64,000 bases of DNA from Beverwykella pulmonaria. Taxonomy: Eukaryota; Ascomycota; Dothideomycetes; Pleosporales; Melanommataceae. A program made the position numbers and the translations under genes. Where the stretch lies: contig BCHH01000009.1 in NCBI GenBank assembly GCA_001599595.1, positions 670,099 through 734,098 on the forward strand, read 5' to 3'. Of the stretch, positions 49,243-60,523 are shown piece after piece. The first letter of the stretch is position 1, and each line of letters opens with the position of its first letter. The notes under the pieces are model-generated. The model searched no databases. It was given only the letters and a program-made list of their open reading frames with translations, and was not told the DNA's origin.

Positions 49243-51519
49243 ATGGACGTCTTCAAACTCTTATCCCGGTCCTCGAAACCGCCACAGTCCTCGCCTGCGC
49301 GAAGGCTTCCCTCGTCTGGCGCCGTCGCAAACCCACAACTCTTCGGCCACGACACGATAGACAAACCCACCCCCGAATCGAACACAAGTAGGAAGCGCAA
49401 GCGCGGCCAGCATACTGTGGAGACGTCCTCGGGGCTCCCCGCAGATCTCGACTTCTTCGGCGACGCTGCGAAGAAAGCGGAATCTAGACATGAGGAGGAT
49501 GACGTAGGCCACCAGAAGCATGAAGGGGAGGATACACCTAAGACTGCTTCTCCAGCGGACGCTGTGATTACAGAGCTCTGCGACGAAGACGAATGCAAGC
49601 GCGTCCTACGATCCCACAAGCTGAAAATCGTCGTACTGGAAGACTTTGCCCCGCAAGAAGAAGAAGAAACGGGGAGAGAGAAGCGGATGAAGGCTAGTAA
49701 GCGGAAACGCGACAAGGAGAAGGGAGAGCCGGTGGAGAAGGCTAAGCATAGCAAGAGGCAGCTGTACCCGCAGCCCTTGATGTCGTTCTCGCAACTCAGG
49801 ACTAGATATCGGATTTCGAGAAGGTTAGCGGAGAATCTGAAAGAGCAGGGTTATACGTTGACGACTGAGGTGCAGCTGGCGGCGCTGCCGCTGCTGTTAG
49901 GGAGTAAGAAAAGGCATGGTAAGATTGGGACTGGAGAGGCGGTGACTGGGACTGGGACTGGGAATGATTCGAGCGGAGCGGAGTTTGATGGAGAGATTGA
50001 TCTGCTGGCTGTTGCGCCTACAGGGAGTGGAAAGACGATTGCGTTCTTGGTGCCCGTTATTGATGCCCTGCTCTCTGAGAGCAAGACGCAGTCCGAGGCA
50101 TGGAAAGTAGGACCTCGTGCCATTGTTATTGCGCCGACGAAGGAGTTGGCTTCGCAGATTGTTAATGAGGCGAGGAAGTTGTCGGCTGGGACTGGGATTA
50201 AGGCGGCGCTTATGAAGAAAGGGATGGAAGTGGTTAAGAAACCTGACGACGAAGAGAACGGCTTCGCATCACCAAACGCGTCAGACGAGGACGAGGATGC
50301 TGACGCACCTAGCTCAGAAGATGGCGACAATACTCTTCTACCTCCCAAGCGCATACGGAAACGCTCCGATATCGTCAAAGCTGGCATCCTCGTAGCGACA
50401 CCACTTGCCCTCCTAAACGCACTGAAATACAACGGCGAACAGATCTCCTCACTCCCAAGCGTACGGCACCTCGTCCTCGATGAGGCCGACGTGCTCCTCG
50501 ACCCTCTCTTCCGCGAGCAGACTTTGGCGATCTGGAGTGCTTGCACCAATCCTCTCCTCCGAGTTGGTCTATGGTCGGCAACAATGGGCTCCAACGTCGA
50601 GTCCCTCGCCATCTCCTCCCTAAACACGCGCTGGGCTTCCCTCCCCTCCCCTCCGCCTCCTAGAGTCCCACTCATCCGCCTCGTTGTCGGCCTTAAAGAC
50701 ACCGCTATCCCCAACATAACGCACCAACTAACATACGCTGCCACCGAACAAGGTAAACTCATCGGATTGCGCCAGCTCCTCCACCCAACGGCTATCCCCT
50801 CCTCCTCAACCGCTACGTCTCTCCGCCCGCCCTTCCTAGTCTTCACGCAAACCATCCCCCGCGCCATCGCCCTGCATTCTGAACTCCTCTACGATATCCC
50901 CCCCGAAGCAGGAGGCAGCTCGCGCATCGCCGTCCTGCACGCGGACCTCTCGTCCGCCGCGCGCGAAAACATAATGACGCGTTTCCGCCGCGGCGAAGTC
51001 TGGGTCCTCATCACCACCGATCTACTAGCTCGAGGCGTCGACTTCCGTGGCCTCAACGGTGTGGTCAATTACGACGTGCCCAACTCGGCAGCCGCGTATG
51101 TGCACCGCGTTGGCCGCACGGGACGCGCTGGAAGAGAAGGCGGCGTCGCAGTAACATTCTATACGCAGGAAGACATACCATATGTTAAAAACGTCGCGAA
51201 TGTTATCCGCACCAGTCAAAAATTGCGCGGCGCAGAGGCGGAGGGAGAAGGAATACAACAGTGGTTACTAGATGCGCTACCCACGCCATCTAAACGCGAT
51301 AAGCAGTTGCTAAAGAAGAGGGGCGTGGAGGCGCGACGCGGAGTCAAGGATACAGATGGTCGGGGCAAGGGGCGAATTAGCACGAAGAGTGGGTATGAGA
51401 GGCGAATTGAGGATCGGCGGAGGGGCGCGGTAGAGGCTAGTAAGAGGCGGAAGAATCAAGGGAAGAGTGTGGAAAGGGGAAAGGAAAGTGAGAGCGAATT
51501 TGAAGGGTTTGGGGAATGA
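49243..51519 (+). CDS. ROK1: DEAD-box RNA helicase Rok1 (DDX52 family)
   Basis: ATP-dependent RNA helicase for 18S rRNA maturation in the nucleolus. Single exon, 758 residues. An N-terminal basic, low-complexity part (MDVFKLLSRSSKPPQ start, typical of Rok1) is followed by the Q-motif region (GYTLTTEVQLAALPLLL). Walker A is APTGSGKT (258-265), motif Ia is APTKELASQI, DEAD is 413-416 (LVLDEADVLL), SAT is 445-447, and motifs IV-VI are present (FLVFTQT; ITTDLLARGVDF; HRVGRTGRAGR). Acidic inserts split the RecA1 domain between Ia and Ib (DEDEDADAPSSEDGD). The C-terminus is Lys/Arg-rich. The frame is open 9 codons upstream but the first ATG is at 49243. Confidence 0.93.
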   Translation: MDVFKLLSRSSKPPQSSPARRLPSSGAVANPQLFGHDTIDKPTPESNTSRKRKRGQHTVETSSGLPADLDFFGDAAKKAESRHEEDDVGHQKHEGEDTPKTASPADAVITELCDEDECKRVLRSHKLKIVVLEDFAPQEEEETGREKRMKASKRKRDKEKGEPVEKAKHSKRQLYPQPLMSFSQLRTRYRISRRLAENLKEQGYTLTTEVQLAALPLLLGSKKRHGKIGTGEAVTGTGTGNDSSGAEFDGEIDLLAVAPTGSGKTIAFLVPVIDALLSESKTQSEAWKVGPRAIVIAPTKELASQIVNEARKLSAGTGIKAALMKKGMEVVKKPDDEENGFASPNASDEDEDADAPSSEDGDNTLLPPKRIRKRSDIVKAGILVATPLALLNALKYNGEQISSLPSVRHLVLDEADVLLDPLFREQTLAIWSACTNPLLRVGLWSATMGSNVESLAISSLNTRWASLPSPPPPRVPLIRLVVGLKDTAIPNITHQLTYAATEQGKLIGLRQLLHPTAIPSSSTATSLRPPFLVFTQTIPRAIALHSELLYDIPPEAGGSSRIAVLHADLSSAARENIMTRFRRGEVWVLITTDLLARGVDFRGLNGVVNYDVPNSAAAYVHRVGRTGRAGREGGVAVTFYTQEDIPYVKNVANVIRTSQKLRGAEAEGEGIQQWLLDALPTPSKRDKQLLKKRGVEARRGVKDTDGRGKGRISTKSGYERRIEDRRRGAVEASKRRKNQGKSVERGKESESEFEGFGE

Positions 51520-51959
51520 TAGATGTAGCGGTGCAGATAAGGAGGTAAAAATTGGGACATGGCAAGGGAAATGCAAAAAAGTGCTCAATCAATCCATGTC
51601 TTGCAACCCAACTATTCTGCCCCAGTCATTATATAAATCCTGCGAATAAATCTAAGCCTTCGCACCATGACGCAGAAAGCCCGTCATATATTTTCCCAAG
51701 CTTGAGCCCATCCCATCCTTGATATAAACAAGCGCCCCGCAAGCCAGTATATAGTGTTGCAAATGCTCAGCCATCCTCCCAAAAACAGCCCAGTAAGGAG
51801 TATAAAACGCCACAAGTGCAAACGGTGCCAAACGCCCAACACCATGCTAACTAAGTTAGTGGTGATCTGCCGGCTAGGATTCCGTCCAAGTTCTTTAGAA
51901 CAACAAGTCGCATAAGGAAATATACAAGCGCATCTGATGTGAATGCACCTCTACCTCTT
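51520..51959. other. Convergent 3' region between ROK1 and the histidine kinase
   Basis: 440 bp between two facing stop codons. No gene was seen; it should hold both terminators. Confidence 0.4.
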
Positions 51960-54900
51960 TCAGGCACTCGTCGGTAACACCAAAAGCTCCTCATCGTCTC
52001 CCCGCACCGGCAAAATGATACTCGGTGGATCCTTCGTAGGAGTTGGCTCGAGGAACCGCGCCGCTAGCTCTTCGATCTTAGGAATGAGTTCGAGGATGCG
52101 GAAGGGCTTCGATACGACATCGTCCATGCCAGCAGCCAACAACGTGTCAACCTGCTCGCTCCGCGCATTCGCCGTGACGGCAATGATCGGAACGTGGCTT
52201 TTTAGTAGACCTTCCTTCTCCCATTCACGGATACGGCTCGTGCAGGTTAACCCGTCCATTATCCTGTCTGAGATTAGCAACAGTATCTATGCAAAGTGGT
52301 GTAGGGCTGAGAACGTACGGCATCTCCTTATCCATAAGCACGATTCCCAACTCTATAGCATCAGACCCATTCGATTTCCAGTACTGCGACTCCTTGAGCC
52401 GGTCGAGCGCTTCGCCGCCGTGGTTGGCTACATATGTAGTTATGCCGTAGTTGTTGAGCTGGCGTTGGAGGACCTTTTGATTCACTAGTTCTAATAAGCT
52501 ATTATCCTTACACGATGGCAGCGTGAGTGACATACCAATATTGTCCTCGACAATGAGGACCTTCAAATGCGCCCTCTCAACTCGAGCCTTCATCTCTGTA
52601 GCTTCCTTAGACGGCGAGGCAAAGTCCTTAATCTTTGGTGCTTCCACCCTCCCTGAATCTTTGGCATTCGACAGTTGTCGCCCCAAGGATATGGGAAAGT
52701 TCTCGATGGTCTCCTGTGGCTCGGTGCTTCTTCGGCACTTGACGTAGAATGCAAACGTACTTCCCTTTCCTGCTTCAGACGAAACACCGATCTCTCCGCC
52801 TTGCAGCTCTGTCAATTCGCGAGATATGAAGAGGCCGAGACCGGACCCTCCGTATTGAACGTGTGTCCGAGGGCTTGCCTGGGAGAAGCGCTGGAATAGG
52901 AGTTTCTTTTCGTCGTCGCTAAGGCCGCGACCTGTGTCTTGAACTGCAAATTCGAGGAAGATTTCCTCACCATCACCCCAATCTGGGCCGTACGTTTGAT
53001 CGATGCGTTTGGACCTCAAGGGAAAGAAGCTCACAGTAGGTGATTTAACTGAGGAAGGTCGCTCCAATGACGCGGAGAGAATAACTTTGATCGTGCGATG
53101 TGTCTCGGTTGTTGACGTAAATTTGATGGCATTTGTCGTAAGGTTTATGAGTACCTGGATTTGGCATTAGTGTGATTCCGTGGCAAGTGCACCTCTCACA
53201 AACCTGAAGGACTCTTGAAGGGTCAAACTTGACCCAGTCGACCCCCAATTCCCTTAAGGAATCGCTTTGGACAAACTCCATTTGGATGCCCGCTGTCTGG
53301 ACCTCTCCTTCAAACATTTTCAAAGCTCGTTGCACCACCTGTAACGGTTGGGAGTCCACGGGTGTCACCTGCGTTTGCTTAGTTGACATTCTTAAAAAGG
53401 AAGGGCGTAAACGTACCATTAACATAGCGCTATCGAGCTTGGAAAGAGTCAGAACATCATCGACAATACGTTTCTGATGCAATGCACACAGCGCTATAGT
53501 CTGTGCTGCATCAATGCTGTCCGATACAACGCCACTCGGGATGATGACATTGCCGGATGTCTTGAAGTCACCTAGGATAGTTGCTATCTCGTCAGCGCAT
53601 TGCAGAATGGCGCTCAGAGGGTTCCGCATCTCATGCGAGGTGATGTCGATGAAGTTTTCCTGTTGCCTTTTCAGCTCCACTGCTTCTTCCATTTTTCTCT
53701 TTTGGAAGCCTTCGGCCCATTTTTGCGAACTGATGTTGGTAATGCTTCCGAAAACGCTCTTTAGCATACCATCCTGGAATTTTTCGGGAAAGGCGGAGAA
53801 GAGTACCCAGGTGTCCCCTTGATTGCCGTTTCGGTCCTGCCAGGGCGTCTTAAATCTGAACTCAACGTTAATGGCTGCCGCATTCTCCACCAGCCTATTC
53901 CAGTGTTTCCGAATAACTTCTTGATCTTCTTCTTTGACAAAATCTATCCATCTATCCGTCTTTGCAGGATCCTTTGGAACCCTCGAAATCTCATACCAAG
54001 TGTCGTTGCAGTATGTAATACGCCCTACGTGATCAGCAATGAAGAGCCCAGCGGGAGAATATTCTGCCATTCTAGTAAACCTAGTCTCGCTATCCATTGC
54101 TTCTTGGGTGCGAGCGGCGAGTTGCTCGGAGAGGTTGAAGCGATCTTCTGCAGCCAACCTGGCTGCTTTCTGACCCCTGCGAATTTCTTCCTCAAATAGT
54201 ACCACAGAGGCCAATGAGGTTGCCAGTTGTCTGCTCAGTACCTGGATGAAAAGATTATAGTCACCGTCGTACGGCCTTCTTGGATTGATCCCCATCACCA
54301 AAAATCCAAGAGTTGAGTCTCCCGTAGTCGGATGAATGGGGCAGACAACAACGTCTCGACAAGCATCTCCGAAGCCTCTCCATTCTAAACCCTCCATCAT
54401 CTCAAAAGGAAGATCTCCCGAACCGATTCCAACAACGACCGGCTTGTCAGTCTTCATGACCTCTCGAAACACGGGTGCAAACCCTTCAGTACCCTCCTTC
54501 AAGTCCATTTGTTCGGGTGCTGCTGGGTGATAGTTTGGTACACCCAAGGAGCCTTCAAGGTAGCACTGTTTGGTTCCAAGAAGACTGCTGGAATGCAACG
54601 AGGATGAGTCGCTATCGTTATCGTCGGATACGGAATACAACAAGACAAATGGTGTATCGAACTCGTTTTCCATCAGGGCGACGAGAACCTGTTTCCAGAA
54701 GCCCTTGATATCGCGAGCGATTGCCGTTTTTTCGCCGACTTCTCGTAAGGTTAGCATTCGTCGCTCTGCTATCTTACGTCGAGTCTTTTCGAATGCGGGA
54801 TTATATAGCCCCGTGACCGTGCCGTCTTCCCCAACCATTGGGATAATGGACCACGAGAAATAAGTCTCTTCAAGGAACCCGTTTCTTTCAATGAATAAGC

Positions 54901-56988
54901 GATCGTCATCTTTCATAGTGGCTTGCCCTGTTAATCGCGCATCATCGAATACACCTTTGACGTCGTCCCAAATTTCTGCCCAAGCCACTTTGTAGCTCTG
55001 GCCCATTAGTGTCGGATGTTTCTGGCCTGCAAGTCCTGTGGCAGCAAATCAACAAAATGTCTAACTGAGGGGACTGAGTTGCATCATACCGATATATGCT
55101 TCATTGTATATCGCCACCAATTCATCGCCCCAATACCTGTAGCGGTACAAGATTAGCAAATGCCAAGGACATAGCTCTTAATTTGTACAGAGTATATTTC
55201 AGACATGACCTAGGCAGTCTCTCGCAAACATCTTGCAGCAGACCCTAATAGTTTTACCCGGGTGTTACTTACATTGCAGCAGGATGAGGACTCGCCCTAA
55301 GTAGCATTAGTATGGATTATATCCTTACTGGATGGGATTTAGTCAAATGCTTACATGATCAAATTGCACATTGTTCGCAGGTCGTTTCCCCAATACTCTA
55401 TAGGACCCAACGGGGTGTTTGCCCAGTCCACCGAACGGGCAAATTGAATATGGCTAGGAAGAGAAGTTGATAAGGACAATCTTGTCCAATCGAAGAAACC
55501 GACATCGTGCTCTTGAGGGTAGTTCTGGTCTCTATGAAAGGCGTCAACGTCGCCTGCACTCTGAGCCCGAAGAACGCACTCATCGGTGAATGTGGAATAG
55601 TCCTTCAATGGTGGCATATCTAATCGGTCGGGTCTCGGCCGTAGCTTGTCAATAGCCTTCGTCGTATCAATAGGAAGGTCGGGATCGTCGGGGGCCAATG
55701 GAGGTACAGGTGCTGTACTCTCACTCAACTGTTCGGTAAGGTTCACTGTGGAGTTGCCAAAGTAGTCTTGAGGCTCATGCTGCTGGTCGGTGGATGATGA
55801 TAGTTTAGTTCCGTTGCTAGAGGTCAGGGCAACAGTTGACGAGGATGGAATTGCAAACTCGTTGGGGGCAGCAGTAGGCGGGATACTCGATGGGACGGGT
55901 GGAGGTACAGCACCGGAAGCTACACGTAAGCGTCTCCTGAGGGTATAACAAGACCAGACTATTCCACCGTGCTCTATCGGCGGCGGGTTGACGTTCAAGC
56001 TTTCGCCTTGGACAATGGTGCTGAGTAGCCAGCCCTTGAATTGGCTGGACGCATGTGCAGCTGTATTTTCGATAACTTGCTCTAGTGGTTTTCCGATCAC
56101 CAGCTCCCACATTACGGGGTTGGAGCGCAGCGCATGGTTGGCAAAAACAATTTGTAAACTAGTGGAGCCAGGAGTGTAGTTGGAGGCATCCCCAATGTCA
56201 ACAATGAATGTCGGGCGATTGTCCTGTTCCAGCAGCTCGGCCACACCGAGAGATGCGAGAAGTCTGAGCGGGTCGTGCCTGTCCCTCTCCCGTCCTTCGG
56301 GTGATGCTGTTCTCGGGAGACTTGATCTCTCCGAACCCCTCCCACTTGATACCGCAGGCGGGCTCAGACCATTGAAAGTCCCACGAGCAAGTGTGACGGT
56401 TTTGATGCTGCCTTCTTCTTCCCGAGTGTTGCTAAGCATCCTCGCTGCAGCCTCGGAGCTTGAGAATCTGGCGGGGAGCTGTGGTCGCTGGCGGCGCGTG
56501 TTGGAAAAGAACAAGGGCGATGTGGGTTGGGCGGAGTCCTTGAGTTGCACGGCCTTGGGGAAATTGTCAAGCGTATACCTCGAATGCTGAACGCGACGGC
56601 GCTTGTGCAGCGGTTCGTTGGCGATCTTGAGGGGAACCGGGGGAGTCTCTGAGGTGCTTTCCAAGGCAAGGGAGGACCGCCTCTTGCCCGTAACGGCTGC
56701 CCGCGCCTTCACAGGTACTGCTCCTCTAAAGGCTCCACCGCTTGCCAATGTGGAAGACACAGACCGGCGTCGAGGGTTACTGTCGTCAGGAGGCGGTGGC
56801 AATGTCCATGAGGGCTGTCTGGGCGCGCGGAGCGGTCTGTCCAGGGGTGTGGAGGGCTTCGACGCCTCTGGACCAGACGCGGGGGACTGGGGGTATTCAG
56901 GTATGGTCAAGTGTTTGGCGTCGGAATTGGGCGCGTCAGAGGTTGTTGCGTTTCCTGTAAATATTGACTTGAGACTGCTGCTGTTCAT
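51960..56988 (-). CDS. Hybrid histidine kinase (PAS/GAF-HisKA-HATPase-REC)
   Basis: Soluble phosphorelay sensor feeding a histidine phosphotransfer protein. Exons: 56988-55355, 55296-55273 (24 nt), 55136-55090 (47 nt), 55035-53204, 53154-52536, 52484-52319 and 52263-51960; 1541 residues, phases consistent throughout. The N-terminal third is Ser/Pro-rich, with a PAS-like segment (PTFIVDIGDA... IVFANHAL) near 260-370. A second sensor region (WANTPLGPIEYWGNDLRTMC into YWGDELVAIYNEAYIGL) is assembled over the small exons. A GAF-like part and a second PAS (SPAGLFIADHVGRITYCND) follow. The H-box is ITSHEMRNPLSA with His about 1036. The N-box is LINLTTNAIKF, G-boxes are QDTGRGLS and GGSGLGLFIS. The receiver has LIVEDN, the phospho-Asp about 1437 in VLMDKEMPIMDG, and the Lys in SKPF. 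No membrane helix is visible. I cannot assign the kinase class with confidence. Confidence 0.9.
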
Positions 56989-58780
56989 AGAGGGAGCCAC
57001 GCGGTAGCAGTTGAGGCGGATAGCGACCCTCTCTGGGCGCACCGAGAGCGGGAAGGGTCGGGGGTCGAAAGGTCGTTGTCGCCAGACAACCTAGAAGCCG
57101 GGAGGGGAGGGTGGAGGAGATGGCGGAGGAGATGGCGGAGGGGAGGGCGGAGAGCTTTGGAAGAGCGCGATGGCTAGAGAGATAGTGCGTGGTCAAGGTT
57201 GACGGGTGACAGGGCCTGGCTCCCAGGCGTGCACGCTAACACGCAGCTACCGGTAGCGAGGACGGTCAGTAGTAGCGCAGAAAAGGAGGATGGAACATTT
57301 GAAGCAGTTGGACATATACAGCAAGACGGGAGACAGCCAGGTCTCCTGGCCCAGTGGCTCGTCGGCGAGCAACCACTACACCGACCTCAGCACCACACCT
57401 CGCCGGGAATAATCGTTGCTCAAGCCCCTCCCGGCGCGATCGGCGGGCGCGCCACACTCCACCCGTCGAGGGAGGCGCGATTACTCGCACGCAATTATAT
57501 GCGGTCCGCGAGCAGCTTCTCCGCGCGCCTATTTGAAACTGCGACAGCCACGGCGATTCATTTGAATCATCTAGACAGTGTCGAGAGCGGGGCTACGTCA
57601 TCGACCAAGAGAAGGTGCGGCTCAAAAGACCGAGAACACCATTGATCCGCCACCAGATCCCATCTCGATCCCACCCGTTCATACCTTGTCGAGACAACGC
57701 GCCGTCTATTGCAAGTACTCATCTAGCTACTGCTACAAGCTTCGACACTCGATTGGCCTTGAGTACCGTCTCGGCACACAATGAGGCTCTTTGGGTCTGC
57801 AGGGCTGCTTTCGGCCGTTTTGATCGTTGACGTTGACATGTACTGACGGCGGTAAGGGCTACACGACACCGCGTAGCACGTGCTCTGGAGCTGTGTTCAT
57901 CTGACACCCTCGTGGCATGCCATCTTCTCCTCCTCGAGCCCCGTCTTAACACTCTTCGTCATGAAAAGTGCCTTCTCTTTGCGTCCCTGTTGTCTCTGTC
58001 CGCTTTGATCACCTCATTTCCACTCCGGCAGTAAGACAAGTTTTCCTTTTTTTCAACGTCGCTCAAGCATACCTCAGAATCTTGTTCAATTTCCAGCGCA
58101 TGGTAAATGTGGAATTGTAATATGAATGGAGCTAATATGTGTAACCGACCTGCGTCTCCAAGTCTTGGCTAGTGAGCCACACCCCGTGTCTAAGCCACCC
58201 TCCTTCACTTGCCCTATTGCTAGTAAAACAACACACTAAGGCATTCATGTTCTGTTACCAGCTTACAAAACAGCAGATTCCACATCCTTTCCCTTCTCGG
58301 GACGTATCAGACTGCTTGAGATCCACTTAGTCCTGCCGAAACTTTCAAAACTGAAATCCTTACTCCAACCTCACTGAACCCATATGATATGGCCCACACC
58401 CATTTCCTACACGCCAAGTCTCACTCATGCTCGCCCTAACCGCCCGAATCAGCCACCCCTCCAGAACCCACTTTTACCATTCTTGGCTCTTCCAAGTACC
58501 CCTACACCTACCACAACATGATACCCAGTTTCGCTAGTTACATGCATCATGAGGACCCTGTCCAGCTGGAAAGCGCGACGTTTTTCCGAAGCTTCCTCGC
58601 AGACCCCCCGTGGCCAGGGTGGACTAGTATGCAGATAGTGTCTGCTTTAAAAGCAGCCGCGGATCCTCTTTGACACTTGGCCAACGTGTCAAGCCTCTTG
58701 CTCTCTTGTTATCTTCTTATCTCTCTAACGGTCTCCTCCTTGCTCGTGCTTTTAAGAGACACAAATCCACATTAACAAAA
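56989..58780. promoter_or_regulatory. Long divergent upstream region of the histidine kinase and WW-domain genes
   Basis: 1.8 kb between two divergent starts. Near the kinase, 57090-57165 is a GGAGGAGATGGC-type purine-rich repeat (pyrimidine-rich on the kinase strand). Near the WW gene, CCCCT pentamers at 58456-58460 and 58499-58503 match the stress-response element, but such short motifs are weak evidence. Short frames in this region have no domains. Confidence 0.35.
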
Positions 58781-59779
58781 ATGGACTTTCTTAAGAAGAA
58801 GATGAAGGAGATGTTGGATGACAAGGACAAGGACAAGAAACCAGCTGGTACGTCACTGCTGTGTTTAGATGTGACACTTCACTCTGACCGATTCTAGAAC
58901 CCGCTCCCACTCCGCAATGCGCCCCAACCCCACAACAGGATAACCGCTCTACTTCAAATCCAGGCGATCTACCGCAGCAACACCAGCCATATCCCCCACA
59001 AGGTTATCCGCAGCAACCGCCCTATGGTCAGCCACAAATGTATGGGCAACAGCAAACTTACGGGCAGGCTGGCTATGGCCCCCCCGCCCCTCAAGGTCCC
59101 CCAGCGCCCTACGGTGCCCCTCCCCCCATGCCCCCAGGTTGGACCACGCAATGGGACCAGAACAGCCAACGCTGGTACTACGTTGAGCAAACCACCGGTC
59201 GCACGCAATGGGACCCACCAATGAATTCACCTATGCCACAAGGACCTTATGCTCCGCCACCAGGACAAACCCAAGCAGACGAGCGTGGTCTTTTTGGGAA
59301 CACGCACAATACAGCGCAGGGCGGCTATGATCCGCATGTTGCCGGACAGGGTGATTCTGGCCACAGCGACGAAAAAAAGAAGGAGAAGGAGAAGGAGAAG
59401 AAAGGACATTCTACTGCAGCGCTCGCTGCTGTTGGTATTGGAGGTCTGGCTGGGGGTGCTCTGATCGGGCATGCCATGGGTATGAATGGCCCCTCCCTCA
59501 CCTCCCATCCTCGTGTACTCTAACGTCTACGTAGCCGACAGCGATTCTGAGGACGAACATCATGGTGGATATGCCGCCGCGCCTGTCGCCGCCGCGGCCT
59601 CCACGCCATATATGACTCCCGCACCTGTATTTGCGGTGCCGCCCCCAGTTCCTACGCACGATGCGGACGGCTCCTCAATTTCGAGTAGTGATCGTGAGAG
59701 CTTAGAGGAGAAGCGCGAGGAGCTTATCGAGGCGCAAGAGGAGTACGAGGAGGAACTTGAGGAAGCGTATGATGATTGA
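58781..59779 (+). CDS. WW-domain protein
   Basis: Exons: 58781-58847, 58898-59479 and 59535-59779; 297 residues. A short charged start (MDFLKKKMKEMLDDKDKDKK) is followed by a Pro/Gln/Tyr/Gly-rich tract and one WW domain at about 90-120 (PPGWTTQWDQNSQRWYYVEQ, then TGRTQWDPP), with both Trp and the final Pro in place. After a Lys/Glu patch comes a Gly/Ala-rich hydrophobic segment (ALAAVGIGGLAGGALIGHAM) that could contact a membrane or be a glycine-zipper. The 55-nt second intron separates it from an acidic C-terminal tail ending EEYEEELEEAYDD. WW domains bind Pro-rich ligands; the partner here is unknown. Similar Gly-zipper/WW proteins are common in filamentous fungi but uncharacterised. Confidence 0.82.
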
Positions 59780-60117
59780 GTATAGGTAATGAAACTCCGT
59801 TCCTATAGCAGCATGAGAGATTGTAACAGTCGGGATTTTCAGATTCGCATAGTGCAGAGTAGCGTAAGGATGAGTCAGTCGAGGAGTGGAATTAGCATTA
59901 ACTGGGAGTCGATCGCTCTTCGAACGTGTGTTTATGACGGATGACGGATGGTATTGCGAATGATTATACATGGTTTGGTTTCGCGATCCGTGAGGGAATT
60001 GTAACGCTCACCACTTTCTCTACTTTTCTTCTCTGGGGCTGAGCTTACATCTCCTGTTTATTCTGACGCCCATATATTCAATTTGTTGCCCCTCCGCTCA
60101 GCCTCCGTTTCTCCCTT
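59780..60117. other. Convergent 3' region
   Basis: About 340 bp between the stops of the WW-domain gene and the CYSTM gene. No gene was seen. Confidence 0.4.
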
Positions 60118-60523
60118 TTAACAGCAGCAGTCCAGGCAGTCGAAACAGCACTCGCATGTCTCGCCGCACAACCAACAACAGCACAGCGTCGCCAAACTAT
60201 CATGTTCATTAGCTTTTAAGTCTAATACTTAGTTCTCTTGCCCAGCTAGAAGAAGGGTAGAATAGGAAGGGGTAAACTCACCATGTTACAAGACACCCGC
60301 GGTCTTTCTTTTGGGGCGGTGGTGCCTGGGGCGGGGGTTGTTGGTAGTACATCTAGTCGACGTCAAGACGAGGACGGAAATGGAAGCATTTTGGGGGACG
60401 TACTTGTTGCTGCGGCGGCGGATACTGGTCCTGCGGAGGCGGATACTGGCCCTGCGGAGGCGGATACTGGCCCTGCGGAGGCCCGTTGTAGTATCCCTGA
60501 TTTTGGGGCGGGTAGTTTGACAT
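60118..60523 (-). CDS. Small cysteine-rich CYSTM-type protein
   Basis: A small gene split by introns and masked by longer shadow frames on the other strand. Exons: 60523-60404, 60352-60282 and 60196-60118, with introns of 51 and 85 nt; 89 residues. The first 40 residues are Pro/Gln/Tyr-rich with a tandem GQYPPPQ heptapeptide (three copies, the last as DQYPPPQ). The third splice joins DRGCLVTC to LATLCCCWLCGETCECC, ending in CLDCCC. This is the layout of the CYSTM module: a Pro-rich cytosolic head with a Cys-rich membrane tail, often linked to stress tolerance and to palmitoylation in other fungi and plants. No other frame explains the Cys-rich end. The start is the only suitable ATG (MSNYPPQNQGYY). 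Confidence 0.8.
60420..60485 (-). repeat. Tandem 21-nt repeat coding GQYPPPQ
   Basis: Three near-identical 21-nt units (GGATACTGGCCCTGCGGAGGC type on the plus strand), differing by one base, encode the heptapeptides in the head of the CYSTM-type protein. Confidence 0.8.
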
